Source: Ulota crispa
Lineage: Eukaryota > Streptophyta > Bryopsida > Orthotrichales > Orthotrichaceae
DNA: 64,000 bases
NCBI GenBank assembly: GCA_963920765.1
Contig: OY987242.1
Coordinates: 26,374,002 to 26,438,001 of the forward strand
Reading direction: 5' to 3'
Shown: positions 47,707-59,691 of the stretch, in pieces
Layout of the letters: each line of letters starts with the position of its first letter
Numbering within the stretch: position 1 is the stretch's first letter
Made by a program: the position numbers and the translations under genes
The notes under the pieces: generated by a model
Databases searched by the model: none
What the model saw: only the letters and a program-made list of their open reading frames with translations
What the model was told of the DNA's origin: nothing

Positions 47707-50700
47707 ATGGCCATGGCGATGGCTGCCTGCTCGTCCTTGGTGACGCCCGCCGCTTCCACCTCTGCCTTGGTGTCCCCTGCGGTGGCTCCCGCTGCACGCC
47801 AGCTCCGTGGCCATTGCCCTTCAATGCTCCACGCCAGCTCCTACCGGTCAGTGCAGGCCCTCTCCTTTCACTCCTACCTCTCTCCGATAAGTATTTTGAG
47901 CTCTCGCATTCGTAACACATGTTCCGGACCCTGTTCTTCTTCACATTTCGCTTCTTAGTTTTCTTCAGATTTCGCTTCTTAGTTTCCTTCACGTTGCTCG
48001 TCAATGTTAGTTAGGGCCACTAATGGTCAAGGTTTATTGATGTTCTTATTTGCGAATGAAGAACATTCCAATGCACGGTAGGATAATTACGTTATTATTG
48101 GACATAGGATAATAAAATTTTGTAGTGTCGAAGTAGTAGTTGCAGATGGCAAATCTTTTGCTTCTCTGAAAATCGGTATATAGATTTATATATTTTAAAA
48201 AGGATATGCATATTTTTAGAGGATGTAATCAACTGACCTTTTGATCATGCCGTGGTTTTGAGACCCTTGCGATTTTACTGCTGTGTGATTCTGAGCCTTG
48301 GAACCCTAGGTCGGTATTAGAGATCTCAAAATTTGTTTACTAAGTCGTTTCTGTTCTTCGAAAACAAGTCTTTAAACTTTTCACCTACATTGTGTTCCTT
48401 TTAGTTGGTGTTCCTAGTTATATTTTGCTGTTGCCTGTCTGTCTCGTAGTCTGACGGATCTGATAGACTTTATGATTGTAAAGATTTGCACGAATCAAGA
48501 GAGTACTTTCTATGCATTATGATTTTTTAGAAACTTTTTGATATCATCGTGAAGAAATTGTTTACCGGTGCACAAGATGCAGGTGGAGGTCTTCTTATCA
48601 TCGAAGTATGTGATCCTGCAGATGCCTCCTAATACACTGATTAAAGGGGAGCTTGGTTTCTTTCATTTTAGTGAATTCTGAGGAAACTAAAATGTGGTTG
48701 TTGTATGATGTAGGTGGTCAGGCGCTCATGTGAAGAGTTTTCGAAGGCACCTGGCCACTCGGTCGTCGATCTCAGATGTCCCAGTGGTGAATGAAACGCG
48801 GGCAGGAGTGCAGTATGTGGACGCCGAAGAAGCCAAGAAATTGGTGACGGAGGAAGGCTACAACATCATTGACATCCGTGACGGTTCCCAATACGATCGC
48901 TCTCACATCTCTAAGAGTGCCCATGTCCCTCTCTTCATCGCCAATGAAGAATCGGATCCTGGTACGTTCATTCTTTAACTATGCTTACATAATGTAGAGG
49001 ATGTGAAACACACAATAGAGTCATCTTCAAATTTATTCAAAGGTGAATATTGACTTCGTTTCTGTGAAATAAATAAGGGTGAAATATACTGTGACGTGAA
49101 AAGGTGTTGGCAAGCCTCTCTTGTTGGGATTCGTTCGTGAATTTAAAATATTGTTGAATTGAAGGCTAGCTCCAATACCTTGTCAAGTCCAAGTTCAAGT
49201 TTGATGTGCTATTGTTTTCTTCTTTAATTATATATAGTTCGAGCCAATCGAGAGACTGTATAAAGGCTGGACAGTGCGCTTTAGTCTACTTAAGCCTGGA
49301 GTTTAGTATTGATCTAAAGTATTTTGAAGTCTATATTTGAATTACCTTATGTATATTTAGTTGTTCAATTCATAACAAAAGGTTTTTCTCATAACTGAGC
49401 TCCAAATTCGAGTTACCTAGCGTACTCTGAATGGGGTCCTGTAAGTGTGGGTGATCAAATGGAGAAGCAAGAAATTGCCGGGAAGTCGAGCATCAGAATA
49501 GAAACGGAAAATAAGAGAGTAACTTAGGCTCGTTGAACGTAGCTTCTCTTGTTGAATGGCTTTCTGCAACCTGTAAATATTCTGTCCTCATGGAGATTAT
49601 CATCTAATGACTGGGTCTTGGTTATTGAGTGCAGGAACTCTGATCAAGAAATTTGCTCACAACAGTTTTGCGGGGGCCTTCTACGGGTTAGCCTTCACTA
49701 AGGAGAACAACAACTTCCTTGCATCTATTCAGAAGCAATACAAGAAAGATGACAAGATCCTCATGGTGTGCCAAGAAGGACTCAGGTTGGTTTTCCATGT
49801 GTTGCAATAAAAAAGACTGGAGGAGGTGTCATTGCAAAACTCATCTAGAATCTCTTGGAGAGTCTATTTATAGTCATTCGTCGATCAGCTTTAGCATTAG
49901 ATGCCACAGTGGGAACTATTACAACGCCCCTGGGTGATATTTTTATGGTATGTGGATACTAGAGAGAATCATAATTGGCAGAATTTTTTAGGGTGTTCGT
50001 TGGATGCCCTCTCTCTCATGTTACCGTGGGATTTCACTTTCCATGCGGCAATCGTAGTAAAAAGATTTCTTATCCAGGTTCAACTGAGCTAATGTCTTGT
50101 GCGCGGCTTCACAGATCAGGTGCTGCTGCTGAGAAGTTGGAAGATGCCGGGTATGAGAACGTGGCTTATCTTGTGAACGGGTTGCAAACAGTGAACAAAG
50201 GTATAAATTCTGAATGCCTGTCCGACCGCACCCTCGTGACATTTGGATGAGAGTACTTGTATTCTTGCGCAGATCTTTATATATTAAGAACTCTCTTTTA
50301 TTCAAATACCTTATTTGTGATTAGTTGCTTGGGATCTGGATTTCAAGCCGATTCCCAATAATTTAAATCGAGAAAGGATCCTGCAGTTTGTTCAATTGTA
50401 TTATGCTGCATCCACTAACTCATTGTGTCAAATTTCGGTATCGACCTGTGACACGGTAAGGCTCTCAGGTCTTGTTGGTGTCCTTCTTGGAGATATGTTT
50501 TGTTTGTAATTTTATACATGTTACAAACGGCAGTTATCAGTGGCGCATTACCTGTTGCCAACTGAAATATTGGGTCTATACTTGTCCTAGTTTCTAGAGC
50601 TTTGGGCAGTTGAATGTCCCATTTTTGGTTCTTTGAAATATGCTAATACAACGTGAGCGTTCTTTGTGTTTTGACCAGGTATTTTTGAAAAGGAGGGACC

Positions 50701-51535
50701 TAAGGAATTGGCGGATGCAGGGAAAGCTGGCCTCGTTACCGTCCAACAACCTTTCTCCGTAGTCCTTGGCACCATTCTAGTTTGTAAGCATATTTTCACT
50801 ACCTCATATCTCCTGCACCACTTATCATGTCATTCTCATTGTCATGAACCGTAAGGGACCAAGGATTTATGGTCGTAAGATGACCAACAAGATTGATTAT
50901 ATTGTGAAAAATGTATTTCATTGAACTAAATTCTATAACACTAGGATCAGGGATGAGCCTTATAAATGTTGTTCTATAAACAAATAAAATATGAAAAAAA
51001 AAGACTCCTTGTAACCTACTCAAATTGCCGAAGAAAACTGAAGCTCAATTTTACTCTTTAGTTAATACTGGACTAACGAACAATCAACAATAAAAATTTA
51101 TATTGGTTGGTTCAAAATCCCGGCGCAATGTGCAGTACTTACACAATCGATATGTCCTGCGATTGTTGCTTGGTATAGGATCAACCAAGTGACTGGTTGA
51201 CGTTAAAGCCCCAGTTCTATATCAACCTCTACGCACCCCTAGACTTGTATTTTAGGTGACGAACAGAGTGTTTTATATGACGTTTTGTGTAATTCCCTTT
51301 TCATTAATCCAAACTTGGGTGTGAATCATCTAAAAACATATCTCTTGTGACCAATTTCATGAAACTTATGGCAAGCAGTTCATGTTCACGCGGATGTAAG
51401 CAACCTAATAAGAAATTCATAGAAGGATTTGAGCGATGAAGGGCTAACTTGCATGTGTTGTTGATTGCAGTGGCACTTCTTTTCTTGCAATTCTTCCCAG
51501 ATCAATCAACCGAACTAATGAAAAAATTCATGTAA
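47707..51535 (+). CDS. STR9: Chloroplast rhodanese-domain protein, STR9-like (6 exons, 264 aa)
   Basis: The exons are 47707-47846, 48714-48961, 49635-49785, 50115-50200, 50679-50783 and 51471-51535. All introns are GT-AG and in phase to TAA. The first in-frame ATG (GCGATGGCC) opens an Ala/Ser-rich transit peptide (MAMAMAACSSLV). The rhodanese domain starts at GVQYVDAEEAKKLVTEEGYN, with IIDIRDGSQYDRSHI and HVPLFIANEE. Its active-site loop is CQEGLRS with Cys175 and Arg180, so the catalytic cysteine is kept. Then come SGAAAEKLEDAGYENVAYLV and GKAGLVTVQQPFSVVLGTIL. Residues 234-252 form a hydrophobic C-terminal segment followed by FPDQS. This order matches plant sulfurtransferase-like STR9; the exact sulfur acceptor is unknown. 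The likely site is a plastid membrane with the domain exposed to one side (inference). Confidence 0.92.
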
Positions 51536-51985
51536 TTGAGCACCAACTTGGCTAGTCGCCTCCAAAAAACCTCCAAAATTCAGCATGATGTCAATCGACA
51601 TGCATATGTGAAGGCGCTGCTTTAGGTATGGTGCATTAGTGTTGTTGGCCACTTCCTGAGATTTTTCTTAGAAAACCAACTATCCAGCCTTCTTCTTATG
51701 CCTCTGGTGCAGTTCCTGAGTCTGAAAGCTCTATCTTTCATCTGTATCGTCGCCTCTCGGGAAGGAATGAATGCAATTGTGGAGGTTCCAAGGACTCTTC
51801 TGTAAATTCCTACTTTGTACGCTTATGTTATCTAGTGAGAGAACCTAATTCTCTACATTGGCCTTACTCTGGACTTCAAAGATCTTGAACAGTGAGAATA
51901 TGTTGATTGTGAAATTGTAGGCACTAGAATGACCAATCTTTTTTGAAAATATGTCATTTATCTAATAGTAGTGTATGTATGCTAT
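51536..51985. other. 3' flank of the rhodanese gene
   Basis: Probable 3' untranslated region, less AT-rich for about 300 bases and then typical intergenic sequence. No other gene seen. Confidence 0.45.
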
Positions 51986-52975
51986 TTAACCCTTAAACTC
52001 CAAGGAGGAATTTTAGTTCGTTGGCTCGGATGAAACATTCCGTATGACAAGAAAAAAAATGCTTTTCATTTGATTTTTTTCCAAAAGTGATCATAAACAC
52101 ATGGCTCATTATGGAATGTACAAAACAACCTTAACCCCTAAATGCCCAAGGCACCCAAATTGGGTGTTTGCAAAACTTTGAAGCTGAATAAAAACTTATT
52201 AAATCACTATTTGTTTCTTTTGAAGTTTATCTTTAACATCAGAAATCTGATTTAAAAAAACAGTGTTGATGATTTTTTCTACTCAAGATTTTATACAAGG
52301 GTGTTGATTGCAATCTTGAGTTTTCTAATGTTGGAAAATCTTGAAAAGGAGCCTCAAATACACTAGAGCTTGGAGAAAAATACACATTAGAAATGCATTT
52401 AAAAAAAGTAGAGGAGTATATTTTGAAAGCTGTAAATTGATTGAAGTTAGACATGTAATGACCTTAAACCTCATACTTTTTTGATAACCAACATTTTAGG
52501 TTTGACATGTGAAATAAGGATTGAAAGACTTTGTCACTTTTGTAGTTTTAACACCCTTAAGTTCAAACATTATAATCTTTTAAGGTATAAGTGATATTGT
52601 TGTGTTTTCTTTTCCTATGTGATCTCTAACATGTTGACTTCAAATTTGTACGGTTACAATTGAAAAAAACTTGATGAAATTTATGGAAAGGTTGGTTGAT
52701 TCTTCACTTTCATGAAAATACTAGGAAGTACAAAAATGCCTTGGGCATTTAGGGGTTAACTAAATACACTCATATTTTTAGGTAACTCAAATTGTGAGAA
52801 AATTTATAGGTCCTATATTGCCCTTCTTGCAATTTTCCGTAGATTATAGCATGTACGGTTGACTTTTGCAATAGCTGGGCACTTGCTAGCATTCAACATT
52901 GAAGTCGTTGTAAAAGTTGTAAAAGTCACTGCAGCTAGGTTGGTTGCAATGACTAGCCCAATGTTTAAGGGTTAA
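51986..52975. mobile_element. Subfamily E TTAA element, copy 1, carrying an A1 insertion
   Basis: It starts TTAACCCTTAAACTCCAAGG and ends AGCCCAATGTTTAAGGGTTAA (last 20 bases shown from GCCC). Without the inserted A1 copy (52131-52759) it is about 360 bp and aligns with the copies at 26176 and 26524. Confidence 0.8.
52131..52759. mobile_element. TTAA-flanked A1 MITE inserted in subfamily E
   Basis: It starts TTAACCCCTAAATGCCCAAG and ends CTTGGGCATTTAGGGGTTAA, a 20-base perfect inverted terminus including TTAA. It aligns closely with the copy at 21014-21658. The flanks (TACAAAACAACC and CTAAATACACTCAT) match an uninterrupted relative near 26670-26700. Confidence 0.92.
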
Positions 52976-53322
52976 ATTATAATAAGGTCTAGAGTAATGG
53001 AGCAAAATTTTAAATCCTTGAATGTTTGTATTATTTGAATGAACAAACTAATAGGAAGGGTCATTGTTGTTCATATTGCAACGTGCGTATCGCTGTACCA
53101 GCAAAAATACTTAAAGTAAATCTTGTTGTAGAGATTTGAACTTGCACCGCTACGTGTGGTGGTTGATAGCGAGGGTACAGGCAAGGAAACTTGGGCTCCG
53201 GGCATGAAAACTTGAGCTCTAAGCAAGGAAACGGGAATGAATTTTTCCCCTTTGAGGGGTTTAGCTTTGAGTCATTCATTATCATTCAGTTCGTCGTAGG
53301 GTGGGTAATCAGTATAACTTAT
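52976..53322. other. Intergenic; nothing recognisable
   Basis: Short stretch between the nested TTAA elements and the first foldback element. A degenerate tRNA B-box-like word was seen but rejected. Confidence 0.45.
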
Positions 53323-54194
53323 GTACAGTACCAGTTAATATTGATAGTTAGAACATGTTTTGGCATTCCAAAGAAGATTGTATATCAAAAAATGTAAAGG
53401 TCATTTTAATCTCATATTTTTGGCATATGATTCTCATGCAATTCCAATGGACCATACCAAATCTTGGTTACTAAAATAAAAATCCTATTTTTGGTAAGTT
53501 GTTTTGTGTCAAAATTGTGGTTTTACAAGAAATTTGATTAAAACACATTGGTGATGAATTTTTGAGATTTGATTGCATAGATGCGTAGGAGACATCTGTG
53601 CGCACATCTTTCCTTCTAACAAACATCTTCAAAAAGTTCAAAAGTCCTTCAGTGGAGACTTGAACGTTGGTGTAATCATGACCAAACTTAGTAAAATAAA
53701 GAATTCTTTATGATAATTAAATTGTGCTATTTGACTCATACATTATGATTAAATCTATACCATTTAACATAATGATATGTTTATTTTGCCAAAAACTAAT
53801 TAAAGAATAAAAATATTTATTTTACTAAATTTGGTCATGATTACACCAACGTTCAAGTCTCCACTGAAGGACTTTTGAACTTTTTGAAGATGTTTGTTAG
53901 AAGGAAAGATGTGCGCACAGATGTCTCCTACACATCTATGCAATCAAATCTCAAAAATTCATCACCAATGTGTTTTAATCAAATTTCTTGTAAAACCACA
54001 ATGTTGACACAAAACAACTTACCAAAAATAGGATTTTTATTTTTAGTAACCAAGATTTGGTATGGTCCATTGGAATTGCATGAGAATCATATGCCAAAAA
54101 TATGAGATTAAAATGACCTTTACATTTTTTGTTATACAAACTTCTTTGAAATGCCAAAACAGGTTCTACCTATCAATACTAATTGGTACTGTAC
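53323..54194. mobile_element. Foldback element 1 (872 bp, arms about 385 bp)
   Basis: The outer ends are GTACAGTACC and GGTACTGTAC. Nearly the whole length is two inverted arms, for example GACATCTGTGCGCACATCTT on the left and its inverse on the right, around an AT-rich spacer of about 110 bp (53708-53816). Identity between arms is very high by eye. Open frames in the arms mirror each other and are not genes. Confidence 0.92.
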
Positions 54195-55042
54195 ACTAGC
54201 AAAAAGAAAGTGTACATAACTTCTAGTTTAGTGCGTAAAGGCTTAATTTTGAAATCAAATTTAGAGGATGATCCATTGAGATTTTGATGAAACTTTTTAA
54301 ACAAAAACAACTCAGAATTTATAGGAGAACAACTTTTGTTCTTTGCTGAACATCTTATTGTGCATTTGTAGTGAGTGATTGACTGACAAAGTGGAATATT
54401 GTACATTCAAAGGTAAATTTTCAAATCACAATTACTACACCCATTACTAAGATTTTGAAATTACTTCTTGAAAGGAAATAACTCAAAACTTACAAGAAAA
54501 TAACTTTTGTTTTAGGCTCAAGAGCTTATCATGCATGCCTTGGTCACAAATGAAGCCCAAACAAGCATGGTAGTGAGTAGATGGAGTTTTTTTTTTGGAA
54601 CATTTGCCTTTGTGGGGTGAGAGTTGCACATCCACACAAATATTTGCACTTTTCCTACTTGGTCCACTTGTTTGGGCTTCATTTGTGAACCATTGAGGCA
54701 TGATACACTTTTGAGCTTAAAATGAAAGTTATTCTCTTGTAAGTTCTGAGTTGTTTCCTTTCAAGAAGTAATTTCAAAATCTTAGTAACTGGAGTAGTAA
54801 TTGTGATTTGAAAATTTACCTTTGAATGTACAATATTCCACTTTGTCAGTCAATCACTCACTACAAATGCACAATAAGATGTTCAGCAAAGAACAAAAGT
54901 TGTTCTCTTATAAATTCTGAGTTGTTTTTGTTCAAAAAGTTTCATCAAAATCTCAATGGATCATCCTCTAAATTTGATTTCAATATTAAGCCTTTACGCA
55001 CTAAACTAGAAGTTATGTACTCTTTTTTTTTGCTCTTGTACA
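54190..55042. mobile_element. Foldback element 2 (about 850 bp, arms about 375 bp)
   Basis: The left arm begins TGTACACTAGCAAAAAG and the right arm ends CTTTTTTTTTGCTCTTGTACA. The arms include CACTTTGTCAGTCAATCACT and its inverse, with a spacer near 54567-54655. Its left GTAC is the same one that ends foldback element 1. It is non-coding. Confidence 0.9.
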
Positions 55043-55149
55043 AACAGAATTGGGTCCAAAAATAGAGCAAGGAGCCCTTGGAATAATGTGGTACCGATAG
55101 CTATGTGGGAATCAAAGAGGTGCCAGAGTTGGTACTTTGAGCTTCTTGG

Positions 55150-55390
55150 GCCGATCCCCTGGGCTACTGGAACAAGGGATTGTCGAACCCTAATAAGGGC
55201 CTCTTTCCATGCTCAATTGCTCACTCGGTGGCATGTCAAATTAAAAATACTCCACTGATAATTGGTTGGGTGGAATTCCGGTTTTTCTAAAGCCCAATCC
55301 AACCGATTATTGGTGAAGTACTTTTAGTTCAGCTAGCCACCAGATGAGCATGGAAAGAGGCCCTAAAGGGGCTAATGGGGGCCATCGGAC
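55150..55390. mobile_element. Third foldback / inverted-repeat element
   Basis: GGGCCTCTTTCCATGCTCA at 55197 is inverted as TGAGCATGGAAAGAGGCCC ending near 55363. Inner inverted words are TAATTGGTTGGGTGGA and TCCAACCGATTATTGG. Outer similarity (GGGCCGATCCCC against GGGGGCCATCGGACCCC) suggests ends near 55150 and 55390. Confidence 0.7.
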
Positions 55391-57952
55391 CCCTAAAAGG
55401 AGAAATACCAGACCTTAACATTGGCACTCATTGAGTTTACTACCATCTTCCTTTTTGTTCCTTCATGTTTCAGAGAAGATTTGTATGGGGCGACGAACTT
55501 TTTGAGTGTGAAGCATTTATGAAGGGACCTTGACAGGAAAGGAGTGAGGTTGCAGGTTTCTGATAGTACTTAGTACTATTCATGAAATTGGGAAAATCAG
55601 ATTCCCAAGTTGTATTTCACTTTAGACTCAGCGTTTCTCTTTAAATCGTTTAAACGCCATATTCAAAGGTGTCAGATTTGGTCTGAGATATTGAGATTTT
55701 GTCCTAGCAAATTCCTCCTCTTAGGTGAGGGTATGTGTACCCAAAAAATGCTACTGAAACTTAAAGTTTGGTCTAAGGTGATCACCTTAAACCTAATTTA
55801 TTCCCAAAATGTGCGTTTCTTCCCAAATTAACAAATATGGCGTCACTAGTGAAGGTGATGGGTTTGGCGTTGTGGAGACAAGAGGGTGGAGAAGTGGCTT
55901 TGGTGAGTGAGTATTACCTTTGTTTTTGCTTTTAACATATTTTGATGTTTTTTTGCATTAGCAAAGTATTGAGCTCTCCAAGAGCCCCTAAGGTTTGACA
56001 AACCAAGCTACTATTTGGCTAGCGTGAGTACAAGAAAAGGGCACTCATATCCATGGCTACCTTGTATGAAGGACCTAAACCACATGCACAATCCAAAACA
56101 GTAAAAAGGCATTGTACTCATAAAACGTGTAAATGTACTTACTACTCACTATCCAAGTACTTCACTCATCTATTCAAATAGAATAAAGTTGAATTTATGG
56201 TCATATTGTACATTTGTACCCATAGTTTTTGTCCAATAGGATAACATAATTGTATAGTTTTCATGATTGCAGTGAATTCAAAGGGTGAGTGGAAATAGGA
56301 GATTAATGCTTTGTTTGTTGTAGTAATTACATATTGTAAGACCCTTTTAGAGACTTTGTAGGGGGTTCTTGGAGGGCTCAAAAATTCGTTAATGAAGCAA
56401 CTTTGCTCTATCTTTGACATCTCCTTTTGTGGTTTTCTAGGAGAATATACATTAATAGTTTATTCAACCTTAGAAATCTATGACACAAATTTCAAGTCCT
56501 TTGTACAAAGCAAAGAGAACAAATTTAATTTTTTAATTTTTTAATTTTTTTTGGTATTAAAAGCAAAAACACATGCAAATTAATGAAGTGAATAAGTAGA
56601 GTGCTCTCAATTAGTGTGATGGAACTTTTCTTTTCACAATAGGGAATGGAAGTGTTAATTGTAGTATTTGTCAAGAGTGTTCATCACAATATTGAATGCT
56701 TGTGATTGTGAATACTAAAGCTTGGATGTGCCTACAACTAGTCTATGTGCGCATGAAAACAGTGTTTAACCATTGTCATGTGTGGAGGTACTTTAAGCAC
56801 TTAGCTTAGAAGCCTATTTTTCCAATCAATTCATATACCTTGTAATAAAGGCACCATGTTGGGGGTGGAAAGAATATGTGGGTTAATAACTCAAAATAAT
56901 CCAAAAAAATACCACTTTTGAAATTAACAACTGATTATGTTAACTTCTGAAATATGTTTCTATTGGTCAAAAGGTAGGTCATGATTTTGTTGTTCATGGG
57001 ATACAGCTTATTACCTACTTTGATGTTTTGTTGCATTTTGTAATCTACAAAAGCAATCACTTTTGGCCATTTGAGCACTTGGGTTAAATTGGAATTTGGA
57101 GTAGTAAGATGGCAAGAAGAACCTTAAAGAAGTAAGAAATTTTGCTTCTATCAATATTTTGGTTCAATGACCACACCACTTCATACTAAGTAAAGGCGTC
57201 TCATTTATCTTTGGTTATAACTATGTGGGTTTGTATTGGTGTAGGAAAAACAAAGCCGTCAAATTGTGCCACATGGTGGTTTATGAGAACTTGCGAAACC
57301 AAGTGTTTGGCTCTTATAGTTCTAAGATTTGCAAAACAAGCTTGATGATCAAATTGCCAACAAATCTTGAAACATAAATTCATGATAGAAATGTTCTCAA
57401 GAGAGCTCTTGGAATAAAATTGAACTTTTGAGTCTTTTCATATTGCTGAAAGAATGTGTCAATTCTTGCGGTTTACAACAAGAGTATTTGTTTATATTGC
57501 GTAAAATTCTTTACTTTATTATGATCTGGTTTTGCTAGCAAAGAATAATCTAGTTTGTTATCTTTTCATTCTTTCTCATTTTTTTTTGTAAATTTGCTGC
57601 AATGTATTGCCAGTATTATGAATTCATGTTACGATACAGAGAAGATTCTCCAACGACAATTAATTACGTTTTTCAGTGGTTGAACTTTTGAATAATTAGG
57701 TTTCTTGTATTGCATTTTTCAAAAGGTATCATTCGGAGGGATTTGAGACTAAGATATATGGTATCCTCTTTTTACAATTCACACGTTTGACCAGTCTTGC
57801 ACTACTTGTATTCTGTTTTCAATAGATTATTTTTTATTCTTTTATTGTTTTGTTATAAAAAAAAATTTGCCACATAAAGTTTTTGATGAAATGCGGGCAG
57901 GAATTTGTGGATGTGATTCTTTGTGTTTTGGAATAAATTGGTTTATTAATAG
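55391..57952. other. Intergenic; contains dispersed repeat copy 2
   Basis: About 55600-55850 is the second copy of the repeat at 9490-9730. The remainder is AT-rich with no coding segment or element ends found. Confidence 0.5.
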
Positions 57953-59605
57953 TTAACCCCTCTAGATTTCTATAACAAACCTATGTTAGAGACAACCAAT
58001 ACTAAAACCTCTACCTACTTATAAGAAGATGTTGTAGAGATTTTATCTTAACGGATCAAGTCTTTTTTTTGTGAAAATCACTAAAAATTGTCATTTTTGG
58101 GGAGTGAGTAGAAAGGTAGGAAAACTTTTTTTTGAAAATCTAACTATACGTAGGATCTTGCCCTAGACTATGGGAGGTATTTGTGGGAAACAAATTAAGT
58201 CATTTCAGATGGTGAGGAGTGAGATGTCAACCTTTGAAGTGAAGAAAAAGAGTTTTTTTCCTTGCTATCCAAAATTTTTAGAAGCCTTTGATCACTTTTA
58301 TAGGAAAATAATTACTCTACACAAAGTTGAGGTTTATCTTATCCATGTAGAAATCAAGTCAGGTATAGTAGTGCCTCGATACGATTAACCTTTGTAAGAA
58401 AAATGCTTGCATAAGATGACTGTCTGTGTTGGTTGGGGGAGCTACAAGGGTTATTTGGTTACAATGAATGCTTTCCTAAAATGAAATGAATATTATGTCC
58501 AGATACCTTCATCTTAGTCAGGCACCACTGTATGTGTGGAAGAAAATTTAACTGAATTGGAGTTGTACAACATAATTCAAAAAATATTTGAATGACAGGA
58601 GGTGAAAAATGTTGCAAATACACTAGGAAAAATTGGAGGCTTTATATAGAATTCAAAATTTCAAATTACATTAATAAAAAAGGTGAAAACATTGAAATCT
58701 TACTATATTGCCATTTGCAAAAAAAATTAAAAACATATACACAACCTATTCAAAAAAATTAAACATTGGGTTTTTACAAAGGGCAGGTAAATATAAGGTT
58801 GGGTGCACCTCTGCTCCACCCCCTGTATTTCAAACTCCCTGCCTCAATTTGGCTCCATGCCCCCCATGTAAGTTACCAGTTGATACCACTCACCTCGCCC
58901 CGCGTGCCCCCTCCCACTTACTTGGCAGCTTCTGCCTCATGCCTCTTCTATCCTCCCAGGCACAGGGTCCGGGAAATATTTGAGATTTTTCGGTAGATTT
59001 CCTTCAATTTCTATATTGAACCAGTTTATCCAAGAGCTCTTTTGGTTATTTTCTGTATTTCATACTGTAAATAAATTTTTTGAGGATTTTTTATCAATTT
59101 TTAGTTGAAGTTTATGAATTGCAAATATTTTTTTCTCATTTCAATCGGCTAGCATTGAACTAGCGGTCGGTTCTTCCCGGATCTTGCCCAAGCACCAGTT
59201 GGTAGCTACCGCCATTCACCATGCATATTTTTCCGCATGCTCCCTTGCCCCCCTTTTCCCTCACCAGCATGCACAATTGTGGATTGTTAGACCTGGTTTT
59301 GTCACAATCCCTCCACCCTTTGCTGCCCACCTTTTTGCATCTCTTGCTCTTGGCAAGCTGCCCACCTTTAGAGTCAATTCTCACATATGAAGGGGAGGAG
59401 TTGTCTAGATTGTCCCTCCTCCCCCATATTTGTAAAAACATGCACAACTTCTTCATCAAATGTAAGAATGGAATAAAATTTGAATTCCTGCGTAGGTCTT
59501 TGAATTCCCCACCTTCAATAAAAGTTTTAAAAAATTATAAAAACTAGAAAGTTTGTGGGTACATGTCCAAAATCCCATTTGGGACAATGGTCCTTTAGGG
59601 GTTAA
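57953..59605. mobile_element. Long TTAA-flanked piggyBac-like element (A3), copy 2
   Basis: It starts TTAACCCCTCTAGATTTC and ends GGACAATGGTCCTTTAGGGG followed by TTAA. It shares the TAGGATCTTG block (58152) and right-end sequence AATCCCATTTG with the element at 27987-29849. It has no transposase-sized ORF. The middle (58790-59480) is more GC-rich and differs between the two copies, so it may be inserted or captured sequence. Confidence 0.75.
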
Positions 59606-59691
59606 CTATAAGCAAGTAATATAACAAATTACATTCCAAAGTCATTATTTATTTTATCTTTTGTTAACATATGACATGCAAGGGTCGCAAC

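Noticed and set aside
53135-53180. tRNA or SINE B-box-like word GCAAGTTCAAATCTC (minus strand)
   Set aside because: The stems around the loop do not pair and no A-box or cloverleaf could be built.
53875-55065. Open frames of 60-79 codons in both arms of the foldback elements
   Set aside because: The same peptides occur in both arms in opposite orientation, as expected of inverted repeats, with no domain.
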